64,000 nt of DNA, from NCBI RefSeq assembly GCF_014646635.1, contig NZ_BMNQ01000010.1, forward strand, positions 1 through 64,000, written 5' to 3'. The notes below the pieces were generated by a model, which was not told where the DNA came from, did no database searches, and saw nothing but the letters and a program-made list of their open reading frames with translations. The position numbers and the translations under genes are program-made. Shown here one piece after another: positions 52,738 through 62,318 of the stretch; position 1 is the stretch's first letter, and every line of letters begins with the position of its first letter. The stretch comes from Lentibacillus kapialis (GTDB taxonomy: Bacteria; Bacillota; Bacilli; Bacillales; Amphibacillaceae).

Positions 52738-54166
52738 AGCGAAACGACTACACCCGGCAGCTATTATTTTTAATTTGATTAAAACGATAAGGGAGTTTTT
52801 ATTTGCCATTATCCTTGGTTTTATTACATTCAGGGATGAATCATTGTTGTATTTCGGTCTGATTTTAGCAGGTCTCGTGATTATTTTTATCGTGTCCAGT
52901 GTATTGACATGGTATCGCTACACGTACCGGATTGAAGATGATGAACTGCGGATTGAATATGGCGTTTTTATCCGAAAGAAACGTTACATATCCAAAAACC
53001 GTATTCAATCGATCGATCTGACATCAGGCATCATTCACCGTATTTTTAAATTGACAAAGGTGCAGATTGAAACGGCAGGGTCCGGAACGAGTGCTGAAGC
53101 CTCGCTCAGTGCGGTTAAATTGGCAGAAGGGGAAGCTCTCAGGACAGAATTAAAAACATCCGCATCCCGGCAGGCTGCAGAAGGGGAGTTCCCTGAAGAA
53201 ATAGCTGAGGAATTGAACCCGTCCTCTACAATCAGCTTTAAGCGGTTATTTATCGCAGGGACGACATCAGGGAGTATCGGAGTCATTATGGCCCTGGCAG
53301 CAGCCGGTTTTTCCGAACTTGAACAATTTATTCCGGAGTCCTTTTATGATGAGACACTGGAATGGGTCATCGGATTAGGAATCATCATTGTAATGGCGAT
53401 GGCCATATTTATCTTATTACTTCTTTGGCTATTGGGAATTGCCGGAACGATGATTAAATATGGCAAATTTACGATTACGAAAACTGAAAATGAGCTGTTT
53501 ATCACGCGCGGTCTTTTGGAAAAAAAGCAATCGACCATACCGTTAAAACGGATCCAGGCTGTAGGTATTCAGGAAAGCGTGATCAGACAGCCGCTCGGCT
53601 ATGTGACAGTGTTTGCAGAAATCGCTGGCGGTTCCATGGATAAAGGGGAAGATTTTTCATCGATTCTTTTTCCAATTATGAAGCGGGATGAGGTGGAACT
53701 GTTTCTGGAAACCTTCCTGCCGGATTATGCAGGTATTCAGCATGAGCTGACACCATTGCCGAGGCGGGCACGGAAATTTTATATTTTGCGTTCCTCAGTA
53801 TTGTTTCTGTTGATTGTTGCAGTAGTAGCCACTTTCCTTCCATCGTTTGTCTGGGTGCCGATTCTTCTGCTAATGGTTGGTGGCATATTCCTGGGATGGC
53901 TCCGTCATAGGGATGGCGGTTTTAATGTAGAGGGCCAAAGGCTGACAATAAGGCATCGTGTGTTCAGCAGAAATACCATCATGCTGTATCATAAACGGAT
54001 TCAGGCATTTGAGAAAAAACAGCATAAAGTGCAGCGTTTGCAGAGGCTTGCCAGTATGACACTCTCAATAGTCGGAACAATGGGGACGGGTACACACTTT
54101 ACCATTAAAGATCTTGAGGAAACACATACCGATGAATTATCGGATTGGTACTCTCGGAGAAATTAA
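52730..54166 (+). CDS. ydbT: Bacterial PH-domain membrane protein, YdbT-like
   Basis: A 478-residue protein with three bPH_2 domains (around residues 65-140, 250-325 and 400-475), each following a pair of membrane helices. RIEDDELRIEYGVFIRKKRYISKNRIQSIDLTSGIIHRIF is the first. It overlaps ydbS by eight bases and probably forms a complex with it. ATG 52730 (MFEAKRLHP) is preferred; ATG 52721 adds three residues. Confidence 0.83.
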   Translation: MFEAKRLHPAAIIFNLIKTIREFLFAIILGFITFRDESLLYFGLILAGLVIIFIVSSVLTWYRYTYRIEDDELRIEYGVFIRKKRYISKNRIQSIDLTSGIIHRIFKLTKVQIETAGSGTSAEASLSAVKLAEGEALRTELKTSASRQAAEGEFPEEIAEELNPSSTISFKRLFIAGTTSGSIGVIMALAAAGFSELEQFIPESFYDETLEWVIGLGIIIVMAMAIFILLLLWLLGIAGTMIKYGKFTITKTENELFITRGLLEKKQSTIPLKRIQAVGIQESVIRQPLGYVTVFAEIAGGSMDKGEDFSSILFPIMKRDEVELFLETFLPDYAGIQHELTPLPRRARKFYILRSSVLFLLIVAVVATFLPSFVWVPILLLMVGGIFLGWLRHRDGGFNVEGQRLTIRHRVFSRNTIMLYHKRIQAFEKKQHKVQRLQRLASMTLSIVGTMGTGTHFTIKDLEETHTDELSDWYSRRN

Positions 54167-54198
54167 AAAGGAATCGGCTTTTATAGCCGATTCCTTTA
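54166..54198. terminator. Bidirectional terminator between ydbT and rhomboid gene
   Basis: AAAGGAATCGGCT pairs with AGCCGATTCCTTT around TTTAT. It overlaps the ends of both converging genes. Confidence 0.85.
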
Positions 54199-54954
54199 CA
54201 ATATTCTGCTGAATAGTCCAAGTATGACGAGGATCCCCAGGATAATCCAGAGACCTCTTTGGAACACTTTTTTATTGCGCTGTTTTTTTTGCCAGCGATC
54301 AGGATCAAACTGAATGGATCCGTCGTCAACGTATTGCCGCCCTAGCCTTGGCGAATACGGTCGGACATTATTCAATAGAAGCGGGGCGAGCGCAAAGCCG
54401 CCGATAAAGCCAAATACATGAGCATAAATATTAATGCCTGATCGTAAAAATGTCATGATCAGACCAATCACTAAAATGATAGTGACAATCTGAGTACTTG
54501 AAGGATCGATTAAATGCTTGCGAAAAGCGATCATGAATGCATAAATACCAAACAACCCGTAAATGGCTCCCGATGCACCTACGTGTGAGTAAAGTGTCGG
54601 GCCAAGCAGAAACGTTGCGAGATTACCGATAAGACCTGCTCCAAGGAAAGCGGTGATGAACTTCATTTTACCGAGCATCTGTTCCAGAGCAGGCCCGAAT
54701 AGAACAAGTGCGAATGAATTAAACAGAACATGCATAAGACCGGCATGGAAAAAGATCGCTGTTATCAACCGCCAGTATTCACCTTGGCTGATATAGAAGT
54801 TGACTCCCATCCCCCATTCTCTAATCCAGTTTCCGAGCGGAGTCTGCAAAAAACCGGTCAGAAGCCAAAGCACTAACTGAATAATGACTAGCCAGGCGAC
54901 TGCCGGATATAATTGTATAAATTCCTTAACGCTGCGTTCGTTCCGTATAAACAT
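54196..54954 (-). CDS. Rhomboid intramembrane serine protease
   Basis: A 252-residue GlpG-like protease with six core helices plus a C-terminal one. The catalytic dyad is Ser128 (GASGAIYGL) and His179 (AHVFGFIGGF), with HVLFNSFAL in helix 2. It corresponds by position to B. subtilis ydcA. ATG 54954 follows GGGAAGGAG; the frame upstream to 55005 is not needed. Substrates unknown. Confidence 0.88.
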   Translation of the reverse strand: MFIRNERSVKEFIQLYPAVAWLVIIQLVLWLLTGFLQTPLGNWIREWGMGVNFYISQGEYWRLITAIFFHAGLMHVLFNSFALVLFGPALEQMLGKMKFITAFLGAGLIGNLATFLLGPTLYSHVGASGAIYGLFGIYAFMIAFRKHLIDPSSTQIVTIILVIGLIMTFLRSGINIYAHVFGFIGGFALAPLLLNNVRPYSPRLGRQYVDDGSIQFDPDRWQKKQRNKKVFQRGLWIILGILVILGLFSRIL

Positions 54955-55144
54955 GATGGTTCTCCTTCCCTTTTCGGAAAATGCTTCTGTTCTTAAGGCT
55001 TTCAAAACCCAGGTTTTATGAACAGGTGCTCCAGGGTAGTATTATAATAGTATGGCATTCTATAGTATGACCATTTTAATCTTACTAGAATACGCGCTTT
55101 TAGCATAATGATATACAATATTCCGCAGAGAGGGAAGCGATTTT

Positions 55145-55507
55145 ATGATAAAGGGTATAGGGATTGATTTGATTGAACTGGACCGGATAGAGCATAGTGT
55201 GCGACGAAACGGGCGATTTGCCGGTAGAATTTTGACACAATCGGAGAAGGCAATTTATGATGCGTTGAAGAATAATCGAAGACAGATTGAATATCTTGCC
55301 GGCAGATTCGCTGCCAAAGAGGCGTTTTCAAAGGCAGCCGGACAGGGTATCGGAAAATTGAGTTTTAAAAACATCGACGTGACAACAGATACATATGGTG
55401 CACCGGTAATGCATGTTACCGGCTGCGAAAACTGGAACATCTTCATATCCATTACGCATAGCAGAGACTATGCAGCTGCGCAGGTTGTTATAGAAGTGAC
55501 AGAGTGA
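55145..55507 (+). CDS. acpS: Holo-[acyl-carrier-protein] synthase
   Basis: AcpS transfers 4'-phosphopantetheine from CoA to acyl carrier protein, needed for fatty acid synthesis. The Mg-binding residues are Asp8 (GIGIDLIE) and Glu59 (RFAAKEAFSKA), with the conserved SITHSRDYAAAQV near the end. The 120 residues are standard. ATG 55145 follows GAGGGAAGCG. A hairpin repeat lies just after its stop. Confidence 0.95.
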   Translation: MIKGIGIDLIELDRIEHSVRRNGRFAGRILTQSEKAIYDALKNNRRQIEYLAGRFAAKEAFSKAAGQGIGKLSFKNIDVTTDTYGAPVMHVTGCENWNIFISITHSRDYAAAQVVIEVTE

Positions 55508-55517
55508 ATTTTCTTTG

Positions 55518-55604
55518 TAACGTCAGAAAGTATAAATGATGGATGACCTTATAAGAAAGCTTCGGCATTTGCTATAAGGCGAGGCGAATGCCGAGTTTTT
55601 CTAA
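55518..55604 (+). repeat. Hairpin repeat, copy 6
   Basis: Full copy ten bases after the acpS stop, following TTTTCTTTG rather than a clear terminator. One stem mismatch (CATTTGC for CATTCGC). Confidence 0.9.
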
Positions 55605-55669
55605 TCGAGTGGATTTGCATAATTGAAAAGGTTGTCTCATATATTCTAGTGCGGGCAGGAGGGAATAGC

Positions 55670-57193
55670 GTGTATATTGTCACCGCAGAAGAAATGTACG
55701 GTATGGATCATGGTGCTATTCATGACATAGGCATTGATGGCAGAATGTTAATGGAAAATGCAGGCAGGGCAATGGCAGACAAAATGGAAGAGTGCATCAG
55801 AAAAATGGATCGTATCCGAATTTTGACCGGGAGTGGAAATAATGGCGGCGATGGGTTCGTAATTGCCAGAACATTGCTGAATAAAGGGTACAAGGCAACC
55901 ATTGTTCAGGTTGTCCCGGATGAGAAGATTTCAGGTGATGCGCTTTTTCACAAAGAATTATTTGTCAGATGCGGCGGGGATATCTGTGTTAACCGTCAGC
56001 CCTCAGAAATCAGGGTGATCATACGGGAAGCGGACGTGATTGTCGATGCCATATTGGGGATAGGTACAAGGGGAGTGCTCCGCAAACCGCTTGATGAGAT
56101 CGTCACTATCATGAATGAGTCGGCTGATTATATCATTTCGGCAGATATCCCATCAGGACTGCCGGCTGACGAAGGTATCGGGGAGTTTCAAGCGGTACAA
56201 GCCAGTAAGACAATTGTTGCCGGATACCCGAAAATAAGTGCGTTTTTGGAATCCACATCAGCTTATTACGGAGAGTGGTCGGCGGTGTCATTTGGGCTTC
56301 CGAAGAACGTGACAGCCAATCAAATACAACGGCAGATATGGACGTCTGAAAATTTTCAGGCGACGATGCCGAAACGGAGGCGTAACGCCCATAAAGGCAA
56401 TCATGGGCGCGGACTGGTTATCGGCGGCAATCCGGAGATGCCTGGATCAATTGCGATGACAGCCAATGCTGCATTACGAACAGGCGCCGGTCTGATAACG
56501 GTTGCTACAGCCAATAATGTGATTCCGACAGTCGCATCACATTGTCAGGAAGCAACCTATTTGGCGCTGGGTGATACAGAAGGCTTTTTGAACGGTCAGA
56601 CAGCCATTCCTTTTGATCAGTTTGATGCGGTTGCCATAGGCATGGGGATTGGGCGTCATGAAGGAGCAGGCAAGCTGATAAAAGAAGCAGTTGCGTCACA
56701 GTGTTCCCTGATCGTGGATGCGGATGGTCTGTATCATTTGAAACGGCTGTTGGAAAGCCTCACAGAACGCTCGGGTCCTGTTGTTCTGACACCGCATCCG
56801 GGGGAAATGGCGATGCTTTTGGATATGTCAGTTCCGGAACTGCTGCAATCACCGTTTGCCTATACAAAAATGTTTGCTAAAAAATATCAGGTTTACGTGA
56901 TTCTTAAGGGGATGTTTACGATCATCACGACACCTGAAGGCTCACAAACCGTCAGCACCGTCGGTAATCAGGGGCTTGCAAAAGGTGGAAGCGGCGATGT
57001 TCTCTCAGGAATCACTCTGGCCATGATCATGCAACCCCAGACTATTTCCGATGCGCTATGTAATGCCTGTTTCGTACATGGAAAGGCTGCTGAGCTGCTC
57101 ACTGAAGAGACACATTCGGTCTATGACCTGATGGCTTCTGATGTCATTGAGGGAATCAATGGTGTCTATCGTACATTTCTTGCAAAATCGTGA
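55670..57193 (+). CDS. nnr: Bifunctional NAD(P)H-hydrate epimerase/dehydratase
   Basis: Nnr repairs damaged NADHX and NADPHX. The N-terminal YjeF_N epimerase (GRMLMENAGRAMADKM, LTGSGNNGGDGFVIAR) spans about residues 1-210; the C-terminal ribokinase-like, ADP-dependent dehydratase (KGNHGRGLVIGGNPEMPGSIAMTANAALRTGAG, LTPHPGEMAML, GSGDVLSGIT) spans about 230-505. GTG 55670 follows GCAGGAGGG; the GTG at 55649 is upstream of that site. The 507 residues equal the fused family length. Confidence 0.92.
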   Translation: MYIVTAEEMYGMDHGAIHDIGIDGRMLMENAGRAMADKMEECIRKMDRIRILTGSGNNGGDGFVIARTLLNKGYKATIVQVVPDEKISGDALFHKELFVRCGGDICVNRQPSEIRVIIREADVIVDAILGIGTRGVLRKPLDEIVTIMNESADYIISADIPSGLPADEGIGEFQAVQASKTIVAGYPKISAFLESTSAYYGEWSAVSFGLPKNVTANQIQRQIWTSENFQATMPKRRRNAHKGNHGRGLVIGGNPEMPGSIAMTANAALRTGAGLITVATANNVIPTVASHCQEATYLALGDTEGFLNGQTAIPFDQFDAVAIGMGIGRHEGAGKLIKEAVASQCSLIVDADGLYHLKRLLESLTERSGPVVLTPHPGEMAMLLDMSVPELLQSPFAYTKMFAKKYQVYVILKGMFTIITTPEGSQTVSTVGNQGLAKGGSGDVLSGITLAMIMQPQTISDALCNACFVHGKAAELLTEETHSVYDLMASDVIEGINGVYRTFLAKS

Positions 57194-57260
57194 TGATAGC
57201 CTTCCCTTTGTCAGTTAAACAGCCCGCAAAATGTTTGAATGTGACAAGGGAGATATGTCC

Positions 57261-58277
57261 ATGAGAAAAATGTTTGGAATGTGGGTTGTGATTGTCTTTG
57301 GCTTAATCTTTGCGCTCTCTGCCTGTGGTGAGCAATCCCAGGAGGACGTTGTGAAAAAACTGGAGTCAAATCTCGAATCCATGAACGGATATAAAGCCAA
57401 AGCTGAAATGACGATGAACACCGGGCAGGAGAGCCAGAAGTATAAAATAGACATCTGGCATAAGAAAAAAGATCTGTACCGTGTGGAACTGAGCAATGAC
57501 CAGGATGATAAGGGAAGTCAAATCATTTTGAAAAATAAAGATGGGGTTTTTGTTCTGTCACCGGCATTGAATAAAAGCTTCAAATTTCAGAAAGAGTGGC
57601 CGGAAAACGGCAGCCAGCCATACCTTTATCAATCACTTGTAAACGACATTCTGAAAGATAAGGAAGCGAAATTTGAAGTAGGCGAGAAATACTATGTTTT
57701 TGAAACGGAAACAAATTATCAAAGCAACAATAATCTTCCATTCCAGAAAGTTTACTTTGATAAAAAGTCTTACACGCCGGTAATGGTGGAAGTTCTTGAT
57801 AAAGACCGTAATGCTTTGGTACAGGTTAATTTCTCGGAATTTGATACAGACCCCACTTTTGAAGATGACGACTTTGCGAGAGAGAAATATATGAAAGAGG
57901 AATCCTCCGAAGAAACGGCCTCCGGTGATGGAAAAACGGATGCATTCAGTGTTGTATACCCGCAAAACATGGCAGGCTCTGAACTTGTTGAGGAGTCACA
58001 GGTTGAAACGGAGAATGGTGAACGGGTTATCATGACATTCGCCGGGGAGAAAAAATTCACATTGGTTCAGGAAAAACAGGAAGTTGTGCCGACCATGTCT
58101 TCTCCGCAGATGGTGGATGGCGAAATCGTAAATTTAGGTCACGCGATAGGCGCCTTGTCCGATAACACCATTGAATGGTTTAGTAACGGAAAGAACTTTG
58201 TCCTGGCAAGTGAGGAACTAACCAGGGATGAATTAATTGAAGTGGCACAGTCTGTCAAAGGCAAAGAAGTGAAGTAG
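57261..58277 (+). CDS. ydcC: LolA/GerS-like outer lipoprotein, YdcC
   Basis: A 338-residue lipoprotein. The lipobox ALSAC gives Cys22. The rest is a LolA-like fold beginning VVKKLESNLESMNGYKAKAEMTMNTG, as in YdcC and in GerS of clostridia, which are sporulation or germination proteins of the exosporangial space. The position between nnr and alr matches B. subtilis ydcC. ATG 57261 follows AAGGGAG by nine bases. Confidence 0.85.
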   Translation: MRKMFGMWVVIVFGLIFALSACGEQSQEDVVKKLESNLESMNGYKAKAEMTMNTGQESQKYKIDIWHKKKDLYRVELSNDQDDKGSQIILKNKDGVFVLSPALNKSFKFQKEWPENGSQPYLYQSLVNDILKDKEAKFEVGEKYYVFETETNYQSNNNLPFQKVYFDKKSYTPVMVEVLDKDRNALVQVNFSEFDTDPTFEDDDFAREKYMKEESSEETASGDGKTDAFSVVYPQNMAGSELVEESQVETENGERVIMTFAGEKKFTLVQEKQEVVPTMSSPQMVDGEIVNLGHAIGALSDNTIEWFSNGKNFVLASEELTRDELIEVAQSVKGKEVK

Positions 58278-58289
58278 ATGAAGTGTAGT

Positions 58290-58324
58290 AAGCAGACTCT
58301 GACAGAGAGGGGGTCTGCTTTTTA
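58290..58324 (+). terminator. Terminator after ydcC
   Basis: AAGCAGACTC and GGGTCTGCTT pair, followed by TTTAT. Confidence 0.78.
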
Positions 58325-58380
58325 TTTTCGCATTTTTCAAGTAAAATATAGAATAAATCGATAAAAAAGAAGGGGTTTGT

Positions 58381-59505
58381 ATGGACACGAAAATGTATCG
58401 GAATACATGGGCGGAAGTGGACCTGGAAGCAATCAGCTATAACATTCGGCAAATGCGGAACAGATTGCCGGGACATTGTGCGGTTATGGCCGTAGTCAAG
58501 GCTGATGCATACGGTCATGGCGCGGTAGAAGTTGCTGAAAAAGCACTGGCATCGGGCGCGAAGATGCTTGCAGTGGCATTGCTGGAAGAGGCGTTTACAT
58601 TGCGTGAAGCCAATATCACAGTGCCGATTTTGGTATTCGGGCAGGTGCAGCCTGAGGATGTCCCGACTGCGGCAGATCATGATATCACGTTAACGTGTTT
58701 TCAAAAGGAATGGGTGCGCGATGTGAACCGATTATCACTTCCATTACCGGTGAAAGTACATATGAATTGGGATACCGGCATGGGACGTGTGGGCCTAAGG
58801 ACAGAAGAAGAATTAAAGGCCATCACAAAAGAGATCCACAGCAGCTCGTCAATTCGTTTAACCGGTGTTTATACACACTTTTCCACGGCTGATGATGCCG
58901 GTTTCGATTATTTTGAAATGCAGCATAACCGGTTCAAGGAGTTTCTTGATATGTTTAAATCTATCCGTCATGAGCCGACAGCGGTTCACATCGGCAATAG
59001 CGCCGCATCGATACGCTTTCCCGAGCGGATGTATGACTATATCCGGTTTGGCATTGCAATGTACGGCTTATACCCCTCAGATGTTTTAAAAGAGGAATAT
59101 GACATTGACCTGGAGCCTGCCTTTTCCCTGCACAGCAGACTTGTTCATGTGAAAAAAATGGACGCAGGCGAATCCGTCAGTTACGGCGCCACTTATACAA
59201 CGGAATATGAGGAATTCATCGGTACAATACCGATTGGCTATGCCGATGGTTGGATCCGTAAACTGCAAGGGATGGATGTCTTGATTGAGGGGGAAAGAAT
59301 GCCAATTGTTGGTCGGATCACGATGGATCAGACCATGATAAAACTTGATAAGGAATATCCTGCAGGGACAAAGGTAACGTTAATAGGTAAGCAGGGTGAC
59401 AATGAAATAGAAACCGATGAAATCGCAGAGAAACTGGACACGATCAATTATGAAATACCATGCATGATATCTAATCGCGTTCCAAGATTGTATACAACGA
59501 ATTGA
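58381..59505 (+). CDS. alr: Alanine racemase
   Basis: Alr converts L- to D-alanine for peptidoglycan. PLP binds Lys40 in MAVVKADAYGHG; the second catalytic base is the Tyr of SVSYGATYTTEY. WAEVDLEAISYN opens the TIM barrel, and CMISNRVPRLY closes the C-terminal domain. The 374 residues are standard. ATG 58381 follows AAGAAGGGG. Confidence 0.96.
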   Translation: MDTKMYRNTWAEVDLEAISYNIRQMRNRLPGHCAVMAVVKADAYGHGAVEVAEKALASGAKMLAVALLEEAFTLREANITVPILVFGQVQPEDVPTAADHDITLTCFQKEWVRDVNRLSLPLPVKVHMNWDTGMGRVGLRTEEELKAITKEIHSSSSIRLTGVYTHFSTADDAGFDYFEMQHNRFKEFLDMFKSIRHEPTAVHIGNSAASIRFPERMYDYIRFGIAMYGLYPSDVLKEEYDIDLEPAFSLHSRLVHVKKMDAGESVSYGATYTTEYEEFIGTIPIGYADGWIRKLQGMDVLIEGERMPIVGRITMDQTMIKLDKEYPAGTKVTLIGKQGDNEIETDEIAEKLDTINYEIPCMISNRVPRLYTTN

Positions 59506-59707
59506 GTTTGTAGAAAAACGCCCTTGATGTGAAGCTTTTGTCAAAATTCGTTGGCATAATAACAGTCTGAAACAATATGATAATAACAGGAGCAGATTCA
59601 GCATGTTTTATGCGTACAGGATAATTCAACCGTATATACCAGCCTACAGCCAGGTAAAATGTGCTACAAGAAACACAGGTTTCCCAAAAAAGAATTCCAA
59701 GAAGCCT

Positions 59708-59736
59708 TTGCAAACCATTCTATACAATGATATTAT
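59708..59736 (+). promoter_or_regulatory. Promoter of ndoAI-ndoA
   Basis: TTGCAA (59708-59713), 17-base spacer, TATTAT (59731-59736). Transcription would begin near 59743, 46 bases before ndoAI. The frame 59603-59783 upstream is not coding. Confidence 0.6.
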
Positions 59737-59788
59737 TGAAAAGAATTCAATAAAGATCGTCTTTACAAGTTCTCGGAGGTGTATGGTT

Positions 59789-60076
59789 TTGTCAGAGAGC
59801 TCACAGGAAATTTCAGTAAGATTACCAAAGAACCTGCTAAATGAGGTGGATGGGCTAATGAAGTATGAGAATAGTGATTTAAGTGATTTCATTTGTCAAG
59901 CAACAAGAAATTATCTGGAGCATAAAAAAGAAGAGCATGTCCAGCATTTTCGTGAATCGATGCAGCAAGGGTATATGGAAATGGCTAACATTAATCTGAC
60001 AATCGCTTCAGAGGCTTTTCAGGCCGAAGAAGAAGCTGAGAAAAATAATTTGCAGCGTTCAGTGATCGGGGTGTAA
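59789..60076 (+). CDS. ndoAI: Antitoxin EndoAI (MazE-like, ribbon-helix-helix)
   Basis: A 95-residue antitoxin. The N-terminal ribbon-helix-helix part [37 protein letters not shown] binds DNA; the C-terminal part [25 protein letters not shown] wraps the toxin. I choose TTG 59789, giving MSESS as in B. subtilis, with GGAGG nine bases before it; the ATG at 59783 is only three bases from that site. Five bases separate it from ndoA. Confidence 0.9.
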   Translation: MSESSQEISVRLPKNLLNEVDGLMKYENSDLSDFICQATRNYLEHKKEEHVQHFRESMQQGYMEMANINLTIASEAFQAEEEAEKNNLQRSVIGV

Positions 60077-60081
60077 GGCAC

Positions 60082-60441
60082 TTGATTGTGCAAAGAGGCG
60101 AAGTTTATTTCGCCGACTTATCCCCTGTAGTGGGATCAGAACAAGGCGGTATACGTCCGGTTCTGATTCTGCAAAATGATATCGGTAACCGCTTCAGCCC
60201 GACGGTTATTGTTGCTGCTATAACTGCTCAGATTCAGAAGGCCAAACTCCCGACACATGTAGAAATAAACGCGAAACGGTATGGATTTGACCGTAACTCG
60301 GTTATATTGCTGGAACAAATCAGAACGTTGGATAAGCAGCGGTTGACCGACAAAATCACAAAGCTGGATAAGCATATGATGGAAAAGATTGATAAAGCGC
60401 TGGAAATCAGTCTTGGACTAAGAGAAATGTATGATCAATAG
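60082..60441 (+). CDS. ndoA: mRNA interferase EndoA (MazF)
   Basis: A 119-residue MazF-type endoribonuclease that in B. subtilis cuts at UACAU. The N-terminus [31 protein letters not shown] and the stretch [25 protein letters not shown] are almost the same as B. subtilis EndoA, including the Arg (GGIRPV) and Thr used in cleavage. TTG 60082 fits the MIV- start. It forms a type II toxin-antitoxin pair with ndoAI and sits before the rsb genes as in B. subtilis. Confidence 0.95.
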   Translation: MIVQRGEVYFADLSPVVGSEQGGIRPVLILQNDIGNRFSPTVIVAAITAQIQKAKLPTHVEINAKRYGFDRNSVILLEQIRTLDKQRLTDKITKLDKHMMEKIDKALEISLGLREMYDQ

Positions 60442-60443
60442 GA

Positions 60444-60486
60444 GGCATCCCTATTCCTGAGTGGAAATAGTAGGATGCTTTTTTTG
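60444..60486 (+). terminator. Terminator after ndoA
   Basis: GCATCC-CTATT pairs with AATAG-TA-GGATGC, then T7. Confidence 0.85.
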
Positions 60487-60510
60487 TAATGTCACAAAGT
60501 ATAAATTATT
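60487..60510 (+). repeat. Head-only fragment of the hairpin repeat
   Basis: TAATGTCACAAAGTATAAAT resembles the family head and starts one base after the ndoA terminator T-tract. The hairpin part is missing. A TAAAAT -10-like box at 60568-60573 may start the rsbR transcript. Confidence 0.6.
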
Positions 60511-60638
60511 TCTTACTGCCTAAGTGCACTGAAGTTGAGCTTTATCGAATTTTGACTGAATTTATGGTAAAATGTGTACAACAAATACATTAAATTGAAA
60601 GCTATTTATCGTTCGGTGATAAATAGTAGGAGGACAAT

Positions 60639-61508
60639 ATGGATAGGGAATTCAAAAAGATAGTATTGGATAACAGTGATGTTATTGTTCAGAAGTGGAT
60701 TGATGAGATTGACACATTGAAAGGGTTTAATTACTCTGACAGCGTTTCGGAGGAGTTGCTGGAGAGCACTAACCGGGAATTTGTCAATATCATTTTCAGC
60801 AGCATTAAGAATGAAGGCGATACAAAGCAACTGAAAGAATTCTCTGAAAAACTGATCAACCTTGGCTGGAAAGTCAGCTACATAACGGATGGACTCCAGG
60901 TATTCAGACGGGTAACAATTGACTTTATCCTGCAGCAATCTGATCAAATTGATACCAGCTATATTTCCGAACTGCTGCATAGCGTAGATGAGTGGGTTGA
61001 GCCGCTTATCAGACAGCTTGTTAATGAGTTTTCGGGAAACTGGGAAAACATCCTGTCCTTGCAGCGTGTAGCCCTCCAAGAACTATCTGCCCCGCTTATT
61101 CCAGTGATGGATAATATCACCATAATGCCGCTGGTTGGAACAATTGATACGGAGCGTGCCAAATTAATTATGGAAAACCTACTTGAAGGGGTTACGCAGC
61201 ATAATTCCGAGGTAGTATTAATTGACATAACCGGTGTGCCAGTTGTGGACACAATGGTTGCACATCACATTATCCAGGCAGCTGAAGCAGTTGGCCTCGT
61301 TGGAGCAACGTGTATTCTGGTGGGTATACGCCCCGAAATTGCCCAAACAATCGTGAATCTTGGCATCGACCTCGGTAAATTCCCGACCAAAAGCTCACTA
61401 AGAAAAGGGTTCATCAAAGCCCTTGGGCTGACTGACCGTAAAATTATCCGGACGGAAGAGAATAATGCTACGATTGAACAAATGATTGAATCGCTTGGCG
61501 GGGAGTGA
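60639..61508 (+). CDS. rsbR: Stressosome protein RsbR (RsbRA type)
   Basis: A 289-residue stressosome subunit. An N-terminal non-haem globin-like sensor (1-140) is joined to a C-terminal STAS domain (155-275). The RsbT-phosphorylated threonines are at the same numbers as in B. subtilis: Thr171 ([11 protein letters not shown]) and Thr205 ([11 protein letters not shown]). It builds the large complex with RsbS and holds RsbT. ATG 60639 follows AGGAGGACAAT. First gene of rsbRSTU-VW. Confidence 0.95.
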   Translation: MDREFKKIVLDNSDVIVQKWIDEIDTLKGFNYSDSVSEELLESTNREFVNIIFSSIKNEGDTKQLKEFSEKLINLGWKVSYITDGLQVFRRVTIDFILQQSDQIDTSYISELLHSVDEWVEPLIRQLVNEFSGNWENILSLQRVALQELSAPLIPVMDNITIMPLVGTIDTERAKLIMENLLEGVTQHNSEVVLIDITGVPVVDTMVAHHIIQAAEAVGLVGATCILVGIRPEIAQTIVNLGIDLGKFPTKSSLRKGFIKALGLTDRKIIRTEENNATIEQMIESLGGE

Positions 61509-61512
61509 TAAC

Positions 61513-61869
61513 ATGCGGATACCTATTCTAAAATTACATGATTATTTACTTATTTCAATTCAGACAGAAATTGATGATAATACAGCTATACAGTTTCAGG
61601 AGGATTTATTGGATAAAATACACCAAACAGGTTCAACAGGCGTTGTCATTGACTTGACGTCAGTGGAAATCATCGACTCTTTTATCGCGAAGGTTCTTGG
61701 GGATGTCGTGACAATGTCAGACTTGATGGGCGCTAAAGTTGTTCTAACCGGTATCCAGCCGGCAGTTGCCGTCACACTGATCGATTTGGGTGTGCACTTG
61801 AAGGACGTGCCAACAGCGTTAAACTTGGAACAAGGGCTGGTTAAATTACACCAGGAATTGGGGGATTGA
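61513..61869 (+). CDS. rsbS: Stressosome scaffold RsbS
   Basis: A 118-residue single STAS protein, the inner scaffold of the stressosome and antagonist of RsbT. Ser56 in [14 protein letters not shown] corresponds to Ser59 of B. subtilis, phosphorylated by RsbT under stress. ATG 61513 has GGGGAG before it, at the end of rsbR. Confidence 0.95.
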   Translation: MRIPILKLHDYLLISIQTEIDDNTAIQFQEDLLDKIHQTGSTGVVIDLTSVEIIDSFIAKVLGDVVTMSDLMGAKVVLTGIQPAVAVTLIDLGVHLKDVPTALNLEQGLVKLHQELGD

Positions 61870-61871
61870 GT

Positions 61872-62273
61872 ATGGATCTCAAATCCTGTGTAGATATTAA
61901 TCAAGAGTGGGATATTGTTAAAGCGCGTCAGCTTGGAAGGGCAAAGGCGCGCGGAATCGGGTTTGGAACGGTGGATCAAGCTCGTCTGGCCACTGCTGTA
62001 TCAGAACTCGCCCGTAATTTATATTTATATGCGGACAGGGGAAAGATATGCTTTGAAATCACTGATGAATTGGACCGCAAAGGTTTGTGTGTGATTTCGC
62101 TTGATGTTGGTCCCGGAATAGAGAATATCAGTCGCGTGATGGAGGATGGGTACTCCACATCGGGCGGACTGGGGGCCGGCCTTCCGGGGGTGAAGCGTCT
62201 GGTGGATCAATTTGATATCCACTCAGAAGAAGAGCAAGGGACTGAAATCAGAGCAATAAAGTGGCTGAGATAA
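61872..62273 (+). CDS. rsbT: Serine/threonine kinase and switch protein RsbT
   Basis: A 133-residue GHKL kinase. The N-box VSELARNLYLYA, G1 SLDVGPGIE and G2 GGLGAGLPGVKRL are seen. It phosphorylates RsbS and RsbR, leaves the stressosome and activates RsbU. ATG 61872 follows TTGGGGGATTG and lies 2 bases after rsbS. Confidence 0.95.
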   Translation: MDLKSCVDINQEWDIVKARQLGRAKARGIGFGTVDQARLATAVSELARNLYLYADRGKICFEITDELDRKGLCVISLDVGPGIENISRVMEDGYSTSGGLGAGLPGVKRLVDQFDIHSEEEQGTEIRAIKWLR

Positions 62274-62318
62274 CATAAAAAAAGTATCATCAAAGGGGCC
62301 ATAAGGGGGACGAGATAA

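Noticed and set aside
59603-59782. N-terminal extension of ndoAI by about 60 residues
   Set aside because: The antitoxin family starts at MSESS; the promoter TTGCAA-N17-TATTAT lies inside the extension.
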